Source of the DNA: Christiangramia crocea
GTDB lineage: Bacteria > Bacteroidota > Bacteroidia > Flavobacteriales > Flavobacteriaceae
Length of the DNA: 64,000 nt
NCBI RefSeq assembly: GCF_022410465.1
Contig: NZ_JAJSON010000007.1
Coordinates: 62,001-126,000 of the forward strand
Direction: 5' to 3'
Under the pieces are notes generated by a model that saw only the letters and a list, made by a program, of their open reading frames with translations, had not been told where the DNA came from and searched no databases. How positions within the stretch are numbered: the first letter of the stretch is position 1; the number at the start of each line of letters is the position of its first letter. The position numbers were made by a program, and so were the translations under genes. Shown in pieces: positions 7,996 through 17,445 of the stretch.

Positions 7996-10206
7996 TTAAA
8001 CATGAAAGTAAAATGTAGTGCTTACTCCGGGTTCACTTTCTGCCCAGATCCTACCATTATGCTTTTCGATTATCTTTTTCACTATAGCCAGACCAATTCC
8101 GGTTCCTTTATACCCATCTCCTGAAAACCTGGAAAAAAGGTTAAAAATGTCTTCTTTATGTTTTGGATCAAAGCCTATTCCATTATCCTTAACGTAATAG
8201 GTTGTCCTACCCTCTATACCCTTTGCACCAATTTCAATCTTTGGATTCTCTTCCTTTTCAGAATATTTAAGGGCATTCGTAATAAGATTTGACCAAACCT
8301 GCATGATCATTCTTTTATCAGCCATCATTCTGGGTATCTCTTTATCCATAATGATACGTGTATTGGGATAATTTGTTTTGATATTGAATGACTGAAGGAT
8401 GTCTTCTACCAAATGGTTCACAGAAAAGATGCCTCTATTCATTGTTTGCCCGGAAACACCGGCAAAAGAAAGGATATTATCTATGAGCTCCTGCATTTCT
8501 TTTGCAGAACTAAGGATAGTATCCACGGCTTGTTGTCCGGGCTTATCCAGGCTATCGTAATGATCTTCCTTAAGAATATGGGCATACCCGTCTATTCCTC
8601 TTAACGGAGCCTTAAGATCATGCGACAGTCCCTGACTAAAAAGCTCAAGCTCATCATGTGCTTCTAGTAACTGTTTATTAAGCCTGTCTATCTTCAGCTT
8701 TTGTTTTTCAAGAATGATATTACTCAAACTCTCCCTTATGGCTTTGGCCGCGCTAATCTGATAATCTAACCAGGGATCGGATACACCGGTTAGCTTTTGA
8801 GTCCATTTTTCAAAGGACTTTCGCGGTGTCATCCGTTGTTTTTCTTCATCAAAACTCGCTTTTTTATCTGGATTTCCTCCCCAGCTCACATTCTGAACCA
8901 CTTCTGGCCTGAACCACATAAGGAAGTCTTTATTACTCCTACCCAGTTTCACACTTAAAATTCCTGAGGCCGAAGCCAGAAAATCCCTGGCGGGCTCGTA
9001 AAATTTAGCCAGGTTCTTGGTAAAGTATACTGATTCATCTTGCCTGGAAAGAAAGCTTTCAGCCAGTTTCCTAACCTGTTTTTTTGAGGGAGTATTTCCC
9101 ACCAACCGCATTTTTCCATCGAGAATAATTGCTCCTCCTTTACAATCCATCAAATCGGTAAAAAGAACCTTCTGTTCTGCCAGTCCCTTTTTAATCTTGC
9201 CTTCAGACTCTATCTGTGTCACCAGATCTCCTCTAATAGATTCCCAATCTTCAAGTTTCCCAATATACCTGTTGGTTTCCTTGAGAGTAAGTTCATTTGA
9301 AAATATCTGGGTGAGGAACTCACAGGTTTGCCGATGATAGTAATTAATATATTTTGCAGAATAATGATGGCAGGCAAGCAGTCCCCATAACTTACCCTTA
9401 CTTATTAAGGCTGCAGTAAGCGAAGCCCCAACCTTCATGTTTTTAAGATATTCTATATGTATTGGCGAAACGCCACGTAGTTCAGATTTTGAAAGATCCA
9501 GCGGTTCCCCATTTACCGGAGAAATTTCAGGTTCTATGGGTATGGGATCGTAGTTAACATTGGAAATGATACGAACCCGGTGCTTCATGAATAACTCACG
9601 GGATTGCCTCGGGATATCACTAGCCGGGTAATGCAATCCCAGCCAGCTTTCTAAATGTTCTTCCTTTTCTTCGGCTATCACCTCTCCATTCCATTCTTCA
9701 TCAAACTTATATACCATTACACGATCGTAGCCAAAGATATCCCTGGTAATCTTAGCTGCATCTGCACACAGATCTTCTGGGGTTTCCGAAGAACCAAGTA
9801 TATTCAGGATACTGGTAAGCTGTCTTTGGTATTCATAAGGATTATAGTCACTTCGGGCAGGTTCAAAATCAATAATAAGGCTGTCGCCGGAAATATGAGG
9901 GATCATGACAAACTCCTTATCATTGATTTTCACTTCCCTTACTACTGGCCTTTCTTCTTCATTTTTCAAAAGCTTAAGCTCGCTGGTCCTTTCCTCTCCT
10001 ATCAAAAAACTTAAAGGTTTAGAAAGCAGTTCTTTAGAAGGGGTTCCAAAGAAGTCTTCAGAGTTCCTTCCTATTTGAGTAATATTAAGACTAACCTTAT
10101 CACAGGCTACAATTACGCCATGGGACTGGGATTTGCCAATAATGTGAATGGGTTCCTTATCACAATTGGTCATATCCACTTTTTCAGGATAACTGATTTG
10201 GGGCAT
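7996..10206 (-). CDS. bphP: Bacteriophytochrome histidine kinase
   Basis: Red/far-red photoreceptor kinase, 736 aa, with the classic order PAS (about 15-110), GAF (130-305), PHY (320-500), HisKA and HATPase_c. Cys15 in DMTNCDKEPIHI is at the conserved thioether position for biliverdin. The GAF domain has PASDIP (194-199, Asp197) and the chromophore-contact His250 in SPIHIEYLKNM. The PHY tongue motif PRKSF is at 461-465. The phosphorylated His is His529 in FSQGLSHDLKAP; DNGIGF and GTGIGLAIVKK are the ATP-binding boxes. It begins 4 nt downstream of the CheBR-kinase stop and is co-transcribed with a receiver and heme oxygenase. Every diagnostic phytochrome residue checked is intact. Confidence 0.96.
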   Translation of the reverse strand: MPQISYPEKVDMTNCDKEPIHIIGKSQSHGVIVACDKVSLNITQIGRNSEDFFGTPSKELLSKPLSFLIGEERTSELKLLKNEEERPVVREVKINDKEFVMIPHISGDSLIIDFEPARSDYNPYEYQRQLTSILNILGSSETPEDLCADAAKITRDIFGYDRVMVYKFDEEWNGEVIAEEKEEHLESWLGLHYPASDIPRQSRELFMKHRVRIISNVNYDPIPIEPEISPVNGEPLDLSKSELRGVSPIHIEYLKNMKVGASLTAALISKGKLWGLLACHHYSAKYINYYHRQTCEFLTQIFSNELTLKETNRYIGKLEDWESIRGDLVTQIESEGKIKKGLAEQKVLFTDLMDCKGGAIILDGKMRLVGNTPSKKQVRKLAESFLSRQDESVYFTKNLAKFYEPARDFLASASGILSVKLGRSNKDFLMWFRPEVVQNVSWGGNPDKKASFDEEKQRMTPRKSFEKWTQKLTGVSDPWLDYQISAAKAIRESLSNIILEKQKLKIDRLNKQLLEAHDELELFSQGLSHDLKAPLRGIDGYAHILKEDHYDSLDKPGQQAVDTILSSAKEMQELIDNILSFAGVSGQTMNRGIFSVNHLVEDILQSFNIKTNYPNTRIIMDKEIPRMMADKRMIMQVWSNLITNALKYSEKEENPKIEIGAKGIEGRTTYYVKDNGIGFDPKHKEDIFNLFSRFSGDGYKGTGIGLAIVKKIIEKHNGRIWAESEPGVSTTFYFHV

Positions 10207-10210
10207 AAAT

Positions 10211-13200
10211 TTAGTTGGCTTTTAATTTGAAATAAAAGGTGCTCCCCACTCCTTCCTGAGAATCTAACCAGATAGTACCCTCATGTAAAAGAACGATCTT
10301 CTCCACATGTGCCAGGCCAACACCAGTACCATCCATATCTTCATTACCGGGAACGCGGTTGAAAATGGTAAAAATATTACGCTGATCTTCTGTGGAGATG
10401 CCCATACCGTTATCCACTATTGAAAAGACCCAGTATTTATCTTCCTTATAGGCTGAGATACGGATTTCCGGTTCTCTTTCCTTTGGTACATATTTTATAG
10501 CATTACTAATTAAATTTTGAAATAATAACCTTAACTCCACCTCATAGCCTTTAAGTTTAGGAAGGGCTCCGGTATGAATTCTGGCTCCGGTATCCCTTAT
10601 ACTCTTCCCCAGATCGTACTTCACTACTTCAACAATTTCCTTGGTATCTACAATGGTTTTCTTACCATTCCTACCAATTCTGGAATGTTCAAGCAGTGCA
10701 CGAATCTGTGCTGAAAGCCTGTCTGAAGCGTTCTTAATATACTTTATATAATTCTCTCCCTTCTCATCCAGTTTACTTGCATACATCTTCCCGAGCACAT
10801 CACTACCGAACTTAATTGTTGCAAGAGGCTCCTGAAGGTCATGTGAACATATCGATACAAATTGCTCAAGGTCGCGGTTGGCTGTTTCCAGGTCGCTTTT
10901 CTGCTCACGGAGTTGCTCCTGGGCCTTTTTAAGAGCAGAGATATCCACACAGGTATAGCGAATGGTTTTCAGATTGTTCTTTTCATCCTTTTCTGCAGTA
11001 GCATTAAGAATAACAGGTAAAACCCTTTTCTTCTTTGTGAGCATATTCTGCTCGAGATTCACCAGCTCACCTGACTTTTTAATACTGTTCTCCATCTTTA
11101 AGGCAGAAAGTTTGGAGTCCTCATCAAAAAGTTCATAAATAGGTTTTCCAATAAGGTCTTCCTTGGTTTCATACCCAAGTTTCTGAACCGCCTTTTTATT
11201 GCAATGTACGATCTCAGAAGATTTTGGATCTACACTAATATGTAATACAGGATCGTCCTCATAGAATGACTTGAAACGCTTTTCACTCGCCATTAATTTC
11301 TCCTTAGACTTCTGGATAGTTTCAATATCAATGAAGGCGATCACAACTCCATCAATATTGTTATCTGAATCCATATAGGGGGAAATACGTTGCAGATAAT
11401 TCTTCCCTTCTCTTGAAACTATAGGTTTTTCAAATACTTTTCCGGTATTGAGCACCTTTTCACAACGATCCAGGAAACTCTGCTTCCTGCTTAAACCAAA
11501 ACTATTGGTAAAGTTGTCTATAGGTCGTCCAATATCGCCGTTTATCAAGCTAAAATGCTTTTTAATCGCCGGGGTGAATTTTCTGATCTTTAAATTGGAA
11601 TCCAAAAATATAACACCGATATCTGTACTCTTAAGAAGGTTGTTCATATCGGCATTAAGTGCTGCCAGATCATCCATCTTCTGAATATTCTCAGCATTCA
11701 CCGTATTGATCTCCTCATTAACACTTTGAAGTTCTTCGTTCGTACTTTGAAGTTCCTCATTAGAAGCCAGAAGCTCCTCGTTAGCAGCCTGCAATTCCTC
11801 GTTACTCGTTTCAATTTCCTCAAGAGAGGTTTGCAGATCTTCCTTGGTCTTCTTTAACTCTTCTTCAAGACTGGCTACATATTCCTTGGTTTGGTTAGAA
11901 GGACTTACCTTGTCCATTTTTTTTACCTCCTCAAGGTTGAGTTCCTTTTCAATAAAAGAGATCACGTAGTTTGTCTCACCTTCTATACTATGATTTGTGA
12001 ATGGTTTGACAATGATATCGGCACCTATCTTTTTATCTTTCTGGGTTATAACTGCATCGCGATAAACCACTTTCTCCTTATCCTTATATGCTTTATTGAA
12101 AGTAGACTGCACAACAATCTTAAGATCTCCATCCAGCATATCCAGAAGGTTGATTGAAAATCCACTAACCGGCAGGTTTGCATATTTTCTGAATTCACCA
12201 ACGGCCTGTAATATGTTATATTCTGAATCAACAAAAAGTGAGGCACCACCAAACTGTTCCAAAATGGTCTCGTTCAGCTCATTCTGAAGTTTCTGTCTTA
12301 TAGGATTAGACTGTGATCTGAAATTTTTCCTTTCGGAAGTTGATTTATTTTCCAGTAATCTAGTAGTCTTGGCCCCAATGGCAGAGGCATGGCTAATACC
12401 ATTCTTAAGCCTTTTACTAGGTTCTACATTTTTGTAGATCTTCCATCTGCGGTCAATTTCCGAGAAATTATCCTTAAGGCCATGCACACTCTCGCTGGTC
12501 CCTAGAACCAGTACTCCATGTTTCCTTAATGCATAATGGAGCATGTTCAATGCTTTTTTCTGAATACTGTTCTGGAAATAGATAAGAAGGTTTCGGCATA
12601 CCACCATATCCATATTGCTGAAAGGTGGATTCTTGATGATATTATGTTGTGAGAATATCACCATTCTCCTGATTTTCTCAATAATCTGGTAGCCGTTGGA
12701 CTTGCTTAAAAAATATTTAAGCAGAAATTCCTTTGACACATCGGCCACAATACTTTCCGGATAAATACCTTTACTGCCTATATCAAGATGTGGCTGAGAA
12801 ATATCTGTTGCAAAAATTTTTATTTCAAGGTCTTTACCCTGCTTTTCCATCTCCTCATGCAGGCACATGGCAAAAGAATAAGCTTCTTCCCCGGTACTGC
12901 ACCCAACATCCCATACTTTTAAAGTGTCACCATCATTCTTTTCGGAAATCATTTTAGGGAATACCTCGGTTTTAAGCACTTCCCAAACCTTTTCATCCCT
13001 AAAGAACTTGGTTACCCCAATAAGGAATTCTCTGTAAAGGATCTCTACCTCTTCCTCCTGACTTGTAAGAAAATTGTAGTATTCAGACAGGTTCTTGCAT
13101 TTGCAGATATTTACCCTTCTTGCTACTCTTCGGGCAAGGGTGGCATATTTATATTCCCTGAAATCCAGCCCAGCCTTTTCATCAATATAATTAAGGATCT

Positions 13201-13873
13201 TATTAAGTTCCTTTTCGTCATACTGAACATCGCCATCCTTAAAATGGAAAATTGGCGGAGTTGAAATAAAATCCTTTAGCTCCGGTCCCATTTCAGAAAC
13301 GGGAAGTATATAATCTACCAGTCCTGTATTGATGGCACTGTTAGGCATGCCATCAAATTTAGCCTCGTCTGGTTCCTGCACCATGACCATTCCATCATTC
13401 TCCTTTATGGCGCGAACTCCTCTTGTTCCATCACTCCCTGTTCCACTTAAAATAACACCAATGGCCCTCTCCTTTCTTTGCCTGGCCATTGATTCAAAAA
13501 ACAAATCTATGGGAAGGTTTAATATCTGGGTTTTAGGTTTCTCCTGAAGTAAAAGGATATCATCCTCGAGAATAAGGTTGTTAGCCGGAGGTATCAAATA
13601 GATGTGTCCTGGCTTCACCTTCATCTGATTAGTGATCTGTATAATAGGAAGGTTCGTATTCTTTTTAAGGAGTTCTCCCATCATACTTTTATAATCGGGA
13701 GATAAATGTTGAATAACTACATAGGCATTCTCATCATCTGCTGAAATGTTCTTAAAGAATTTCTTAAGGGCTTCCAATCCTCCTGCACTCGCTCCAACGG
13801 CGATAATCCTGGTCTGTTCAGCCAATTTTTCTTTTTTAGTATCAGCCTGAGGCCTCTCTTTAAAGTTTTTCAT
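10211..13873 (-). CDS. CheB-CheR-PAS-histidine kinase fusion
   Basis: Giant signalling protein of 1220 aa. Residues about 20-205 are a CheB methylesterase lacking its receiver, with the triad Ser29 (GASAGG), His56 (VIQHLSPD) and Asp148 (SGTGSDGTRG). Residues about 210-490 are a CheR methyltransferase (SAM motif VWDVGCSTGEEAYSFA). A long coiled coil of EELQ/NEEL repeats follows (about 670-745), then two PAS domains, a HisKA with His in SICSHDLQEPL, and HATPase_c (DNGMGI, GTGVGLAHV). Hybrids like this are known in many bacteria without nearby chemoreceptors, and their methyl substrate is mostly unknown. As first gene of the phytochrome operon it likely receives or shapes the light signal. The long intergenic region upstream should carry the promoter. 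Confidence 0.93.
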   Translation of the reverse strand: MKNFKERPQADTKKEKLAEQTRIIAVGASAGGLEALKKFFKNISADDENAYVVIQHLSPDYKSMMGELLKKNTNLPIIQITNQMKVKPGHIYLIPPANNLILEDDILLLQEKPKTQILNLPIDLFFESMARQRKERAIGVILSGTGSDGTRGVRAIKENDGMVMVQEPDEAKFDGMPNSAINTGLVDYILPVSEMGPELKDFISTPPIFHFKDGDVQYDEKELNKILNYIDEKAGLDFREYKYATLARRVARRVNICKCKNLSEYYNFLTSQEEEVEILYREFLIGVTKFFRDEKVWEVLKTEVFPKMISEKNDGDTLKVWDVGCSTGEEAYSFAMCLHEEMEKQGKDLEIKIFATDISQPHLDIGSKGIYPESIVADVSKEFLLKYFLSKSNGYQIIEKIRRMVIFSQHNIIKNPPFSNMDMVVCRNLLIYFQNSIQKKALNMLHYALRKHGVLVLGTSESVHGLKDNFSEIDRRWKIYKNVEPSKRLKNGISHASAIGAKTTRLLENKSTSERKNFRSQSNPIRQKLQNELNETILEQFGGASLFVDSEYNILQAVGEFRKYANLPVSGFSINLLDMLDGDLKIVVQSTFNKAYKDKEKVVYRDAVITQKDKKIGADIIVKPFTNHSIEGETNYVISFIEKELNLEEVKKMDKVSPSNQTKEYVASLEEELKKTKEDLQTSLEEIETSNEELQAANEELLASNEELQSTNEELQSVNEEINTVNAENIQKMDDLAALNADMNNLLKSTDIGVIFLDSNLKIRKFTPAIKKHFSLINGDIGRPIDNFTNSFGLSRKQSFLDRCEKVLNTGKVFEKPIVSREGKNYLQRISPYMDSDNNIDGVVIAFIDIETIQKSKEKLMASEKRFKSFYEDDPVLHISVDPKSSEIVHCNKKAVQKLGYETKEDLIGKPIYELFDEDSKLSALKMENSIKKSGELVNLEQNMLTKKKRVLPVILNATAEKDEKNNLKTIRYTCVDISALKKAQEQLREQKSDLETANRDLEQFVSICSHDLQEPLATIKFGSDVLGKMYASKLDEKGENYIKYIKNASDRLSAQIRALLEHSRIGRNGKKTIVDTKEIVEVVKYDLGKSIRDTGARIHTGALPKLKGYEVELRLLFQNLISNAIKYVPKEREPEIRISAYKEDKYWVFSIVDNGMGISTEDQRNIFTIFNRVPGNEDMDGTGVGLAHVEKIVLLHEGTIWLDSQEGVGSTFYFKLKAN

Positions 13874-14490
13874 TCAATTAGACTAGTAGGTTTTTATATT
13901 CAATATAGAATACTTTTGAAATCGGTAATAATAGATAATTTTTCCAAAAAGTTTTATTCCATATCACATATTTATTGAGTCAAATGCTTAGTGTTTATTA
14001 CTGTTTTGCCTCAATTACCCCCATTAGAGAAAAATCCATGCCAAAAATTTTCATTAGAGTTCTAAGGTTTCCACTTCAAACCTCAAATACCTGACAGAAT
14101 TACATGATTTTGTCAAATATGCAAATAAAATTTCTTTAAAATTTAAATCAGAAATAAATAACATTATTTTAAGAATGGGTTCATATTCGGCTTTTTCTAT
14201 TTCAATTCTGTGATTTTCATATTAATAAAATAGAGGAATTTCTACACACTTATTCTTAATATCAATCCTCAATAATTGATTAATCGACAATTATACCGTT
14301 GATGATTTTAAGATATTTTACCAGATTTTATGTTTTTATTAGTGCACGCTTCCATAAAATCAAACTAAATTATTGCTTCAAACTGCCGGTTGGGCATTTA
14401 AAATAAACTTTATCGCATGGTCTTTGAACCAAATGGGGCGAAACATATGGCAAAAGCCTTTTTAAAAAACTTAGAACCAAAAAATAAAAA
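13874..14490. other. Divergent intergenic region (617 bp)
   Basis: Very AT-rich spacer between the leftward signalling operon and the rightward proline operon; it must hold both promoters. I could not place either with confidence. A TACTTTTG box on the plus strand (13911-13918) fits the Bacteroidetes TAnnTTTG -7 consensus but is about 570 bp from proC. A 7-bp inverted repeat ATAATTG (14272-14278) with CAATTAT (14288-14294) could be an operator. A 25-codon frame precedes proC (see separate entry). No long coding frame was seen. Confidence 0.45.
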
Positions 14491-14494
14491 ATGA
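14417..14494 (+). CDS. Possible 25-codon upstream ORF overlapping the proC start
   Basis: ATG at 14417 opens a frame of 25 codons whose TGA stop (14492-14494) overlaps the proC start codon (14491-14493) in an ATGA arrangement. A second in-frame ATG is at 14447. The peptide is basic, with two Pro residues and a Lys-rich end (LEPKNKK). The tight overlap could couple translation of proC to the small frame. In an AT-rich leader such a frame can arise by chance, so I hold this loosely. Confidence 0.2.
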   Translation: MVFEPNGAKHMAKAFLKNLEPKNKK

Positions 14495-15297
14495 AAACAT
14501 TAGTAATTGGAGCAGGTAATATGGGATTAACCTACGCTGAGGGTATGGCTAAATCTGCCATGCTTAATCGTAGAAATTTAATGGTATTTGATAAGTCTGC
14601 CGATGTTATTGCAAGACTTAGAGAACTTGACCATTTCGATGTTTATGAAAAGCTTGAGGATTGCCTGCCACAGGCAGATATGGTATTTGTTGCGGTAAAA
14701 CCTTATCACTGTGATACCCTTTTTGAAGAAATGAAACCAATGGTAAACGAAGAGCAGATCTTTGTTTCCCTTATGGCTGGTGTAACTATAGCAAAGATCC
14801 AGGCGGGTCTGGGAGTAAAGAAAGTAGTGAGATCTATGCCTAACCTTCCGGCACAGGTTGGAAAAGGTGTTACCTCATATACCGAATCTAAGGAAGTCTC
14901 CCGTGTAGAATTGCTTATGGTACGCAATCTTCTGGATACTACCGGAGAATCCATACATGTTAAAAATGAGAATTTTATAGATGCCTCCACCGGTATTTCT
15001 GGTAGTGGGCCGGCTTATGTATTCTACTTCATGCAGTCTATGCTTGAAGCAGCACTTAAAATGGGATTCTCAAAGCACGACTCCAAAGTTCTTGTTAGCC
15101 AAACCTTTGAGGGTGCCGTAGAACTCTTTAATCGTAATGACCTTTCCCCTGATACCTGGATGGAAAGAGTGGCTTCTAAGGGCGGAACAACCAGAGCTGC
15201 ACTTGATTCCATGGACGATAATAATGTAAAGGAGCTCATCAAAGAAGCGGCATATGCTGCTTTTGACCGTGCCGTAGAACTGGGAGAAGACAAATAA
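14491..15297 (+). CDS. proC: Pyrroline-5-carboxylate reductase
   Basis: NAD(P)H-dependent reductase for the last step of proline synthesis. Residues 3-10 (LVIGAGNMG) form the Rossmann dinucleotide motif, and the C-terminal half has the ProC signature around SGSGPAYVFYFMQSM and the helical dimer domain ending in SKGGTTRAAL. At 268 aa the length is typical. It is first in proC-proB-proA, all on the plus strand with gaps of 34 and 40 bp, so the whole glutamate-to-proline route is in one unit. No proline-responsive regulatory element was recognised upstream. Confidence 0.96.
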   Translation: MKTLVIGAGNMGLTYAEGMAKSAMLNRRNLMVFDKSADVIARLRELDHFDVYEKLEDCLPQADMVFVAVKPYHCDTLFEEMKPMVNEEQIFVSLMAGVTIAKIQAGLGVKKVVRSMPNLPAQVGKGVTSYTESKEVSRVELLMVRNLLDTTGESIHVKNENFIDASTGISGSGPAYVFYFMQSMLEAALKMGFSKHDSKVLVSQTFEGAVELFNRNDLSPDTWMERVASKGGTTRAALDSMDDNNVKELIKEAAYAAFDRAVELGEDK

Positions 15298-15331
15298 TTC
15301 TAAACTTAATTTAGCTTATAAATAAACTAAA

Positions 15332-16105
15332 ATGGACAATAAAAGAAGAATTGTTGTAAAGGTTGGTACTAATGTAATGACCAATAAAGACAATAGGATT
15401 TTAGGCCCTGTATTAAAAAGCCTGGTAAGGCAAATAGCTACCTTATATGAAGAAGATATTCTTGTTGTACTTGTTTCCTCAGGTTCTGCCATCGCAGGTA
15501 AAGAGATCCTTGGTGAAATAAACATCAAAGATGAAAGTAAAAGAAGGCAGGTATACTCCTCAGTAGGGCAGCCACGTATGATGCGCCACTATTATAGCAT
15601 TTTCCATGATTACGGAATGAGATGTGCACAGGTATTGGCCACCAAGCGTGATTTTAGTCCCGGGATCCATAGAGAAAATATGATAAACTGCTACGAGTCC
15701 CTGCTTTCAGAAGGTATCATCCCTATTGCAAATGAAGATGATGCCGTTTCGGTCACCATGTCTATGTTCTCTGATAATGATGAGCTCGCGAGTCTGGTAG
15801 CCGAACTTATCGGTGCTGAAAAACTAATTATTCTTAGTGATACCGAAGGACTTTATACCGGTCATCCTGAAGATGACGAATCTGAAAAGCTGAATAAGGT
15901 CCAGGTAGACGAGAATGTTGAAAAATATGTTCAGCAATCTGATAAGGGTGAAGGCGAAGGCCGTGGAGGTATGGAATCCAAGATAAAGATAGCGAAGGGT
16001 ACTGCAGCCAAGAATATCACAACTTACATTGCCAATGGAAAACGTGAAGATGTGATTCTTGATATTATGGCAGGAAAACCGGTAGGTACCAAGTTTACCT
16101 CATAA
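15332..16105 (+). CDS. proB: Glutamate 5-kinase (no PUA domain)
   Basis: Amino-acid kinase-fold enzyme that phosphorylates the gamma-carboxyl of glutamate, the first and usually feedback-inhibited step of proline synthesis. RRIVVKVGTNVM at the N-terminus is the nucleotide-binding start, SSGSAIAGKE the glycine-rich loop, and GRGGMESKIKIAK the C-terminal family signature. At 257 aa it holds only the catalytic domain; the C-terminal PUA domain of the E. coli enzyme is absent, a known variant. Product gamma-glutamyl phosphate is labile and is passed to ProA, encoded next. Confidence 0.95.
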   Translation: MDNKRRIVVKVGTNVMTNKDNRILGPVLKSLVRQIATLYEEDILVVLVSSGSAIAGKEILGEINIKDESKRRQVYSSVGQPRMMRHYYSIFHDYGMRCAQVLATKRDFSPGIHRENMINCYESLLSEGIIPIANEDDAVSVTMSMFSDNDELASLVAELIGAEKLIILSDTEGLYTGHPEDDESEKLNKVQVDENVEKYVQQSDKGEGEGRGGMESKIKIAKGTAAKNITTYIANGKREDVILDIMAGKPVGTKFTS

Positions 16106-16145
16106 AAGAATTAGATTAACATAACTAAACTAAAGAAACGAAAAA

Positions 16146-17345
16146 ATGAAGTTGATAAAATCAGAAACCAAAAATAACGTGCTTAAATCCATGATGAAGA
16201 TTCTGGATAAAAGACGTAAAGAAATTATTGAAGCCAATAAAAAAGATCTTGAGGCCTTCACTAAAGACGATCAGGCCATGTACGACCGATTGATCGTAGA
16301 TGATAAGAAGGTGGACGGGATGATCCAGTCTGTTAAAGAAGTAATGGAACAGGATGATCCGGTAGGCAAGGTGATTGAACACCGTACCCTTGATACAGGT
16401 CTTGATATTACTAATAAAACAGCTCCTTTCGGAAATATCATGATTATATATGAATCAAGACCCGATGTAACCATTGAGGCAGCAGTTTTAGCTTTCAAAG
16501 CTAATAACAAGATCTATCTTAAAGGAGGAAAAGAGGCGATTAACAGTAACAAGATCCTCGAAGAATGCTGGCATGAAGCCCTTGAGGAAAACGGCCTTGA
16601 AAAAGACTGGATCAAGTTGCTGCATATGAGCAGAACTGAAACCCAGGAATTCCTGAAAAACCCGCCAGAACAATTAGACCTTATAGTACCTCGAGGCGGT
16701 GAACGACTTATCGCATTTGTTAAGGAACATGCTACCGGTGCGGTACTGGTTAGTGGTAGAGGAAATAATTTCCTTTATGTTTCAAAAAATGCTGATTTTG
16801 AAGTTGCTAAAAAAGTGATGCTGAATGCCAAGATTGATAAGATCTCAGGATGTAATGCTTTAGATAAGGTACTTGTAGATAAGAATATTGAAGATTTTGA
16901 AGGGAAACTGAAAGAACTTCAGAAGCTATTCAAAGACAACAAGGTGAATATCCTGGTTGATGATGAAGTTTCTAAAGTACTTACCGATGAAGAAAAGGTA
17001 CCTTCAGAAGATACCTGGTATGAAGAATTCCTGGCGATGAAAATTGTTATAGGAGCCATTGATGGGCTGGATGCAGCCATCGAGAAGATAAATCATTATT
17101 CCGGTGGTCACTCGGCTTCAATCATCACTACAGATAAAAATGAGGCTCTCACCTTTATGGAACAGGTAGACAGCGCCGCAGTTTATCATAATGCCTCTAC
17201 CCGATTCACTGATGGTGGACAAATGGGTGTAGGTGCTGAACTTGCGATCTCTACCGATAAATTACACCATAGAGGACCTCTTGGACTAAAACAGTTGGTT
17301 ACCAACAAATATTATGTTCTGGGAGAAGGTCATGTTAGGGTATAA
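16146..17345 (+). CDS. proA: Gamma-glutamyl phosphate reductase
   Basis: Aldehyde dehydrogenase-fold enzyme that reduces gamma-glutamyl phosphate to glutamate semialdehyde with NADPH. Family features are GNIMIIYESRPDVTIEAAVL, LKGGKEAINSN, the IVPRGGERLI segment, the catalytic Cys in KISGCNALDK, and RFTDGGQMGVGAELAIST near the C-terminus. At 399 aa the length is slightly shorter than E. coli ProA but complete. It is last in the proline operon and is followed by a strong intrinsic terminator. Confidence 0.96.
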   Translation: MKLIKSETKNNVLKSMMKILDKRRKEIIEANKKDLEAFTKDDQAMYDRLIVDDKKVDGMIQSVKEVMEQDDPVGKVIEHRTLDTGLDITNKTAPFGNIMIIYESRPDVTIEAAVLAFKANNKIYLKGGKEAINSNKILEECWHEALEENGLEKDWIKLLHMSRTETQEFLKNPPEQLDLIVPRGGERLIAFVKEHATGAVLVSGRGNNFLYVSKNADFEVAKKVMLNAKIDKISGCNALDKVLVDKNIEDFEGKLKELQKLFKDNKVNILVDDEVSKVLTDEEKVPSEDTWYEEFLAMKIVIGAIDGLDAAIEKINHYSGGHSASIITTDKNEALTFMEQVDSAAVYHNASTRFTDGGQMGVGAELAISTDKLHHRGPLGLKQLVTNKYYVLGEGHVRV

Positions 17346-17364
17346 TATTGATATTCAAATTTGT

Positions 17365-17397
17365 ATAAAGGCACCGGTTGGTGCCTTTATTTTTTTG
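17365..17397 (+). terminator. Intrinsic terminator of the pro operon
   Basis: An 11-bp perfect stem, ATAAAGGCACC (17365-17375) with GGTGCCTTTAT (17380-17390), has a GGTT loop and is followed by seven T. It is placed 19 bp after the proA stop. Confidence 0.95.
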
Positions 17398-17445
17398 TAA
17401 CATTTTCACTTACTTTATGTCTTATAAAGTAAAGACAATTTATTT

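Noticed and set aside
9655-10014. 119-codon plus-strand frame inside the phytochrome gene
   Set aside because: It is antisense to well-supported coding sequence with all phytochrome motifs intact.
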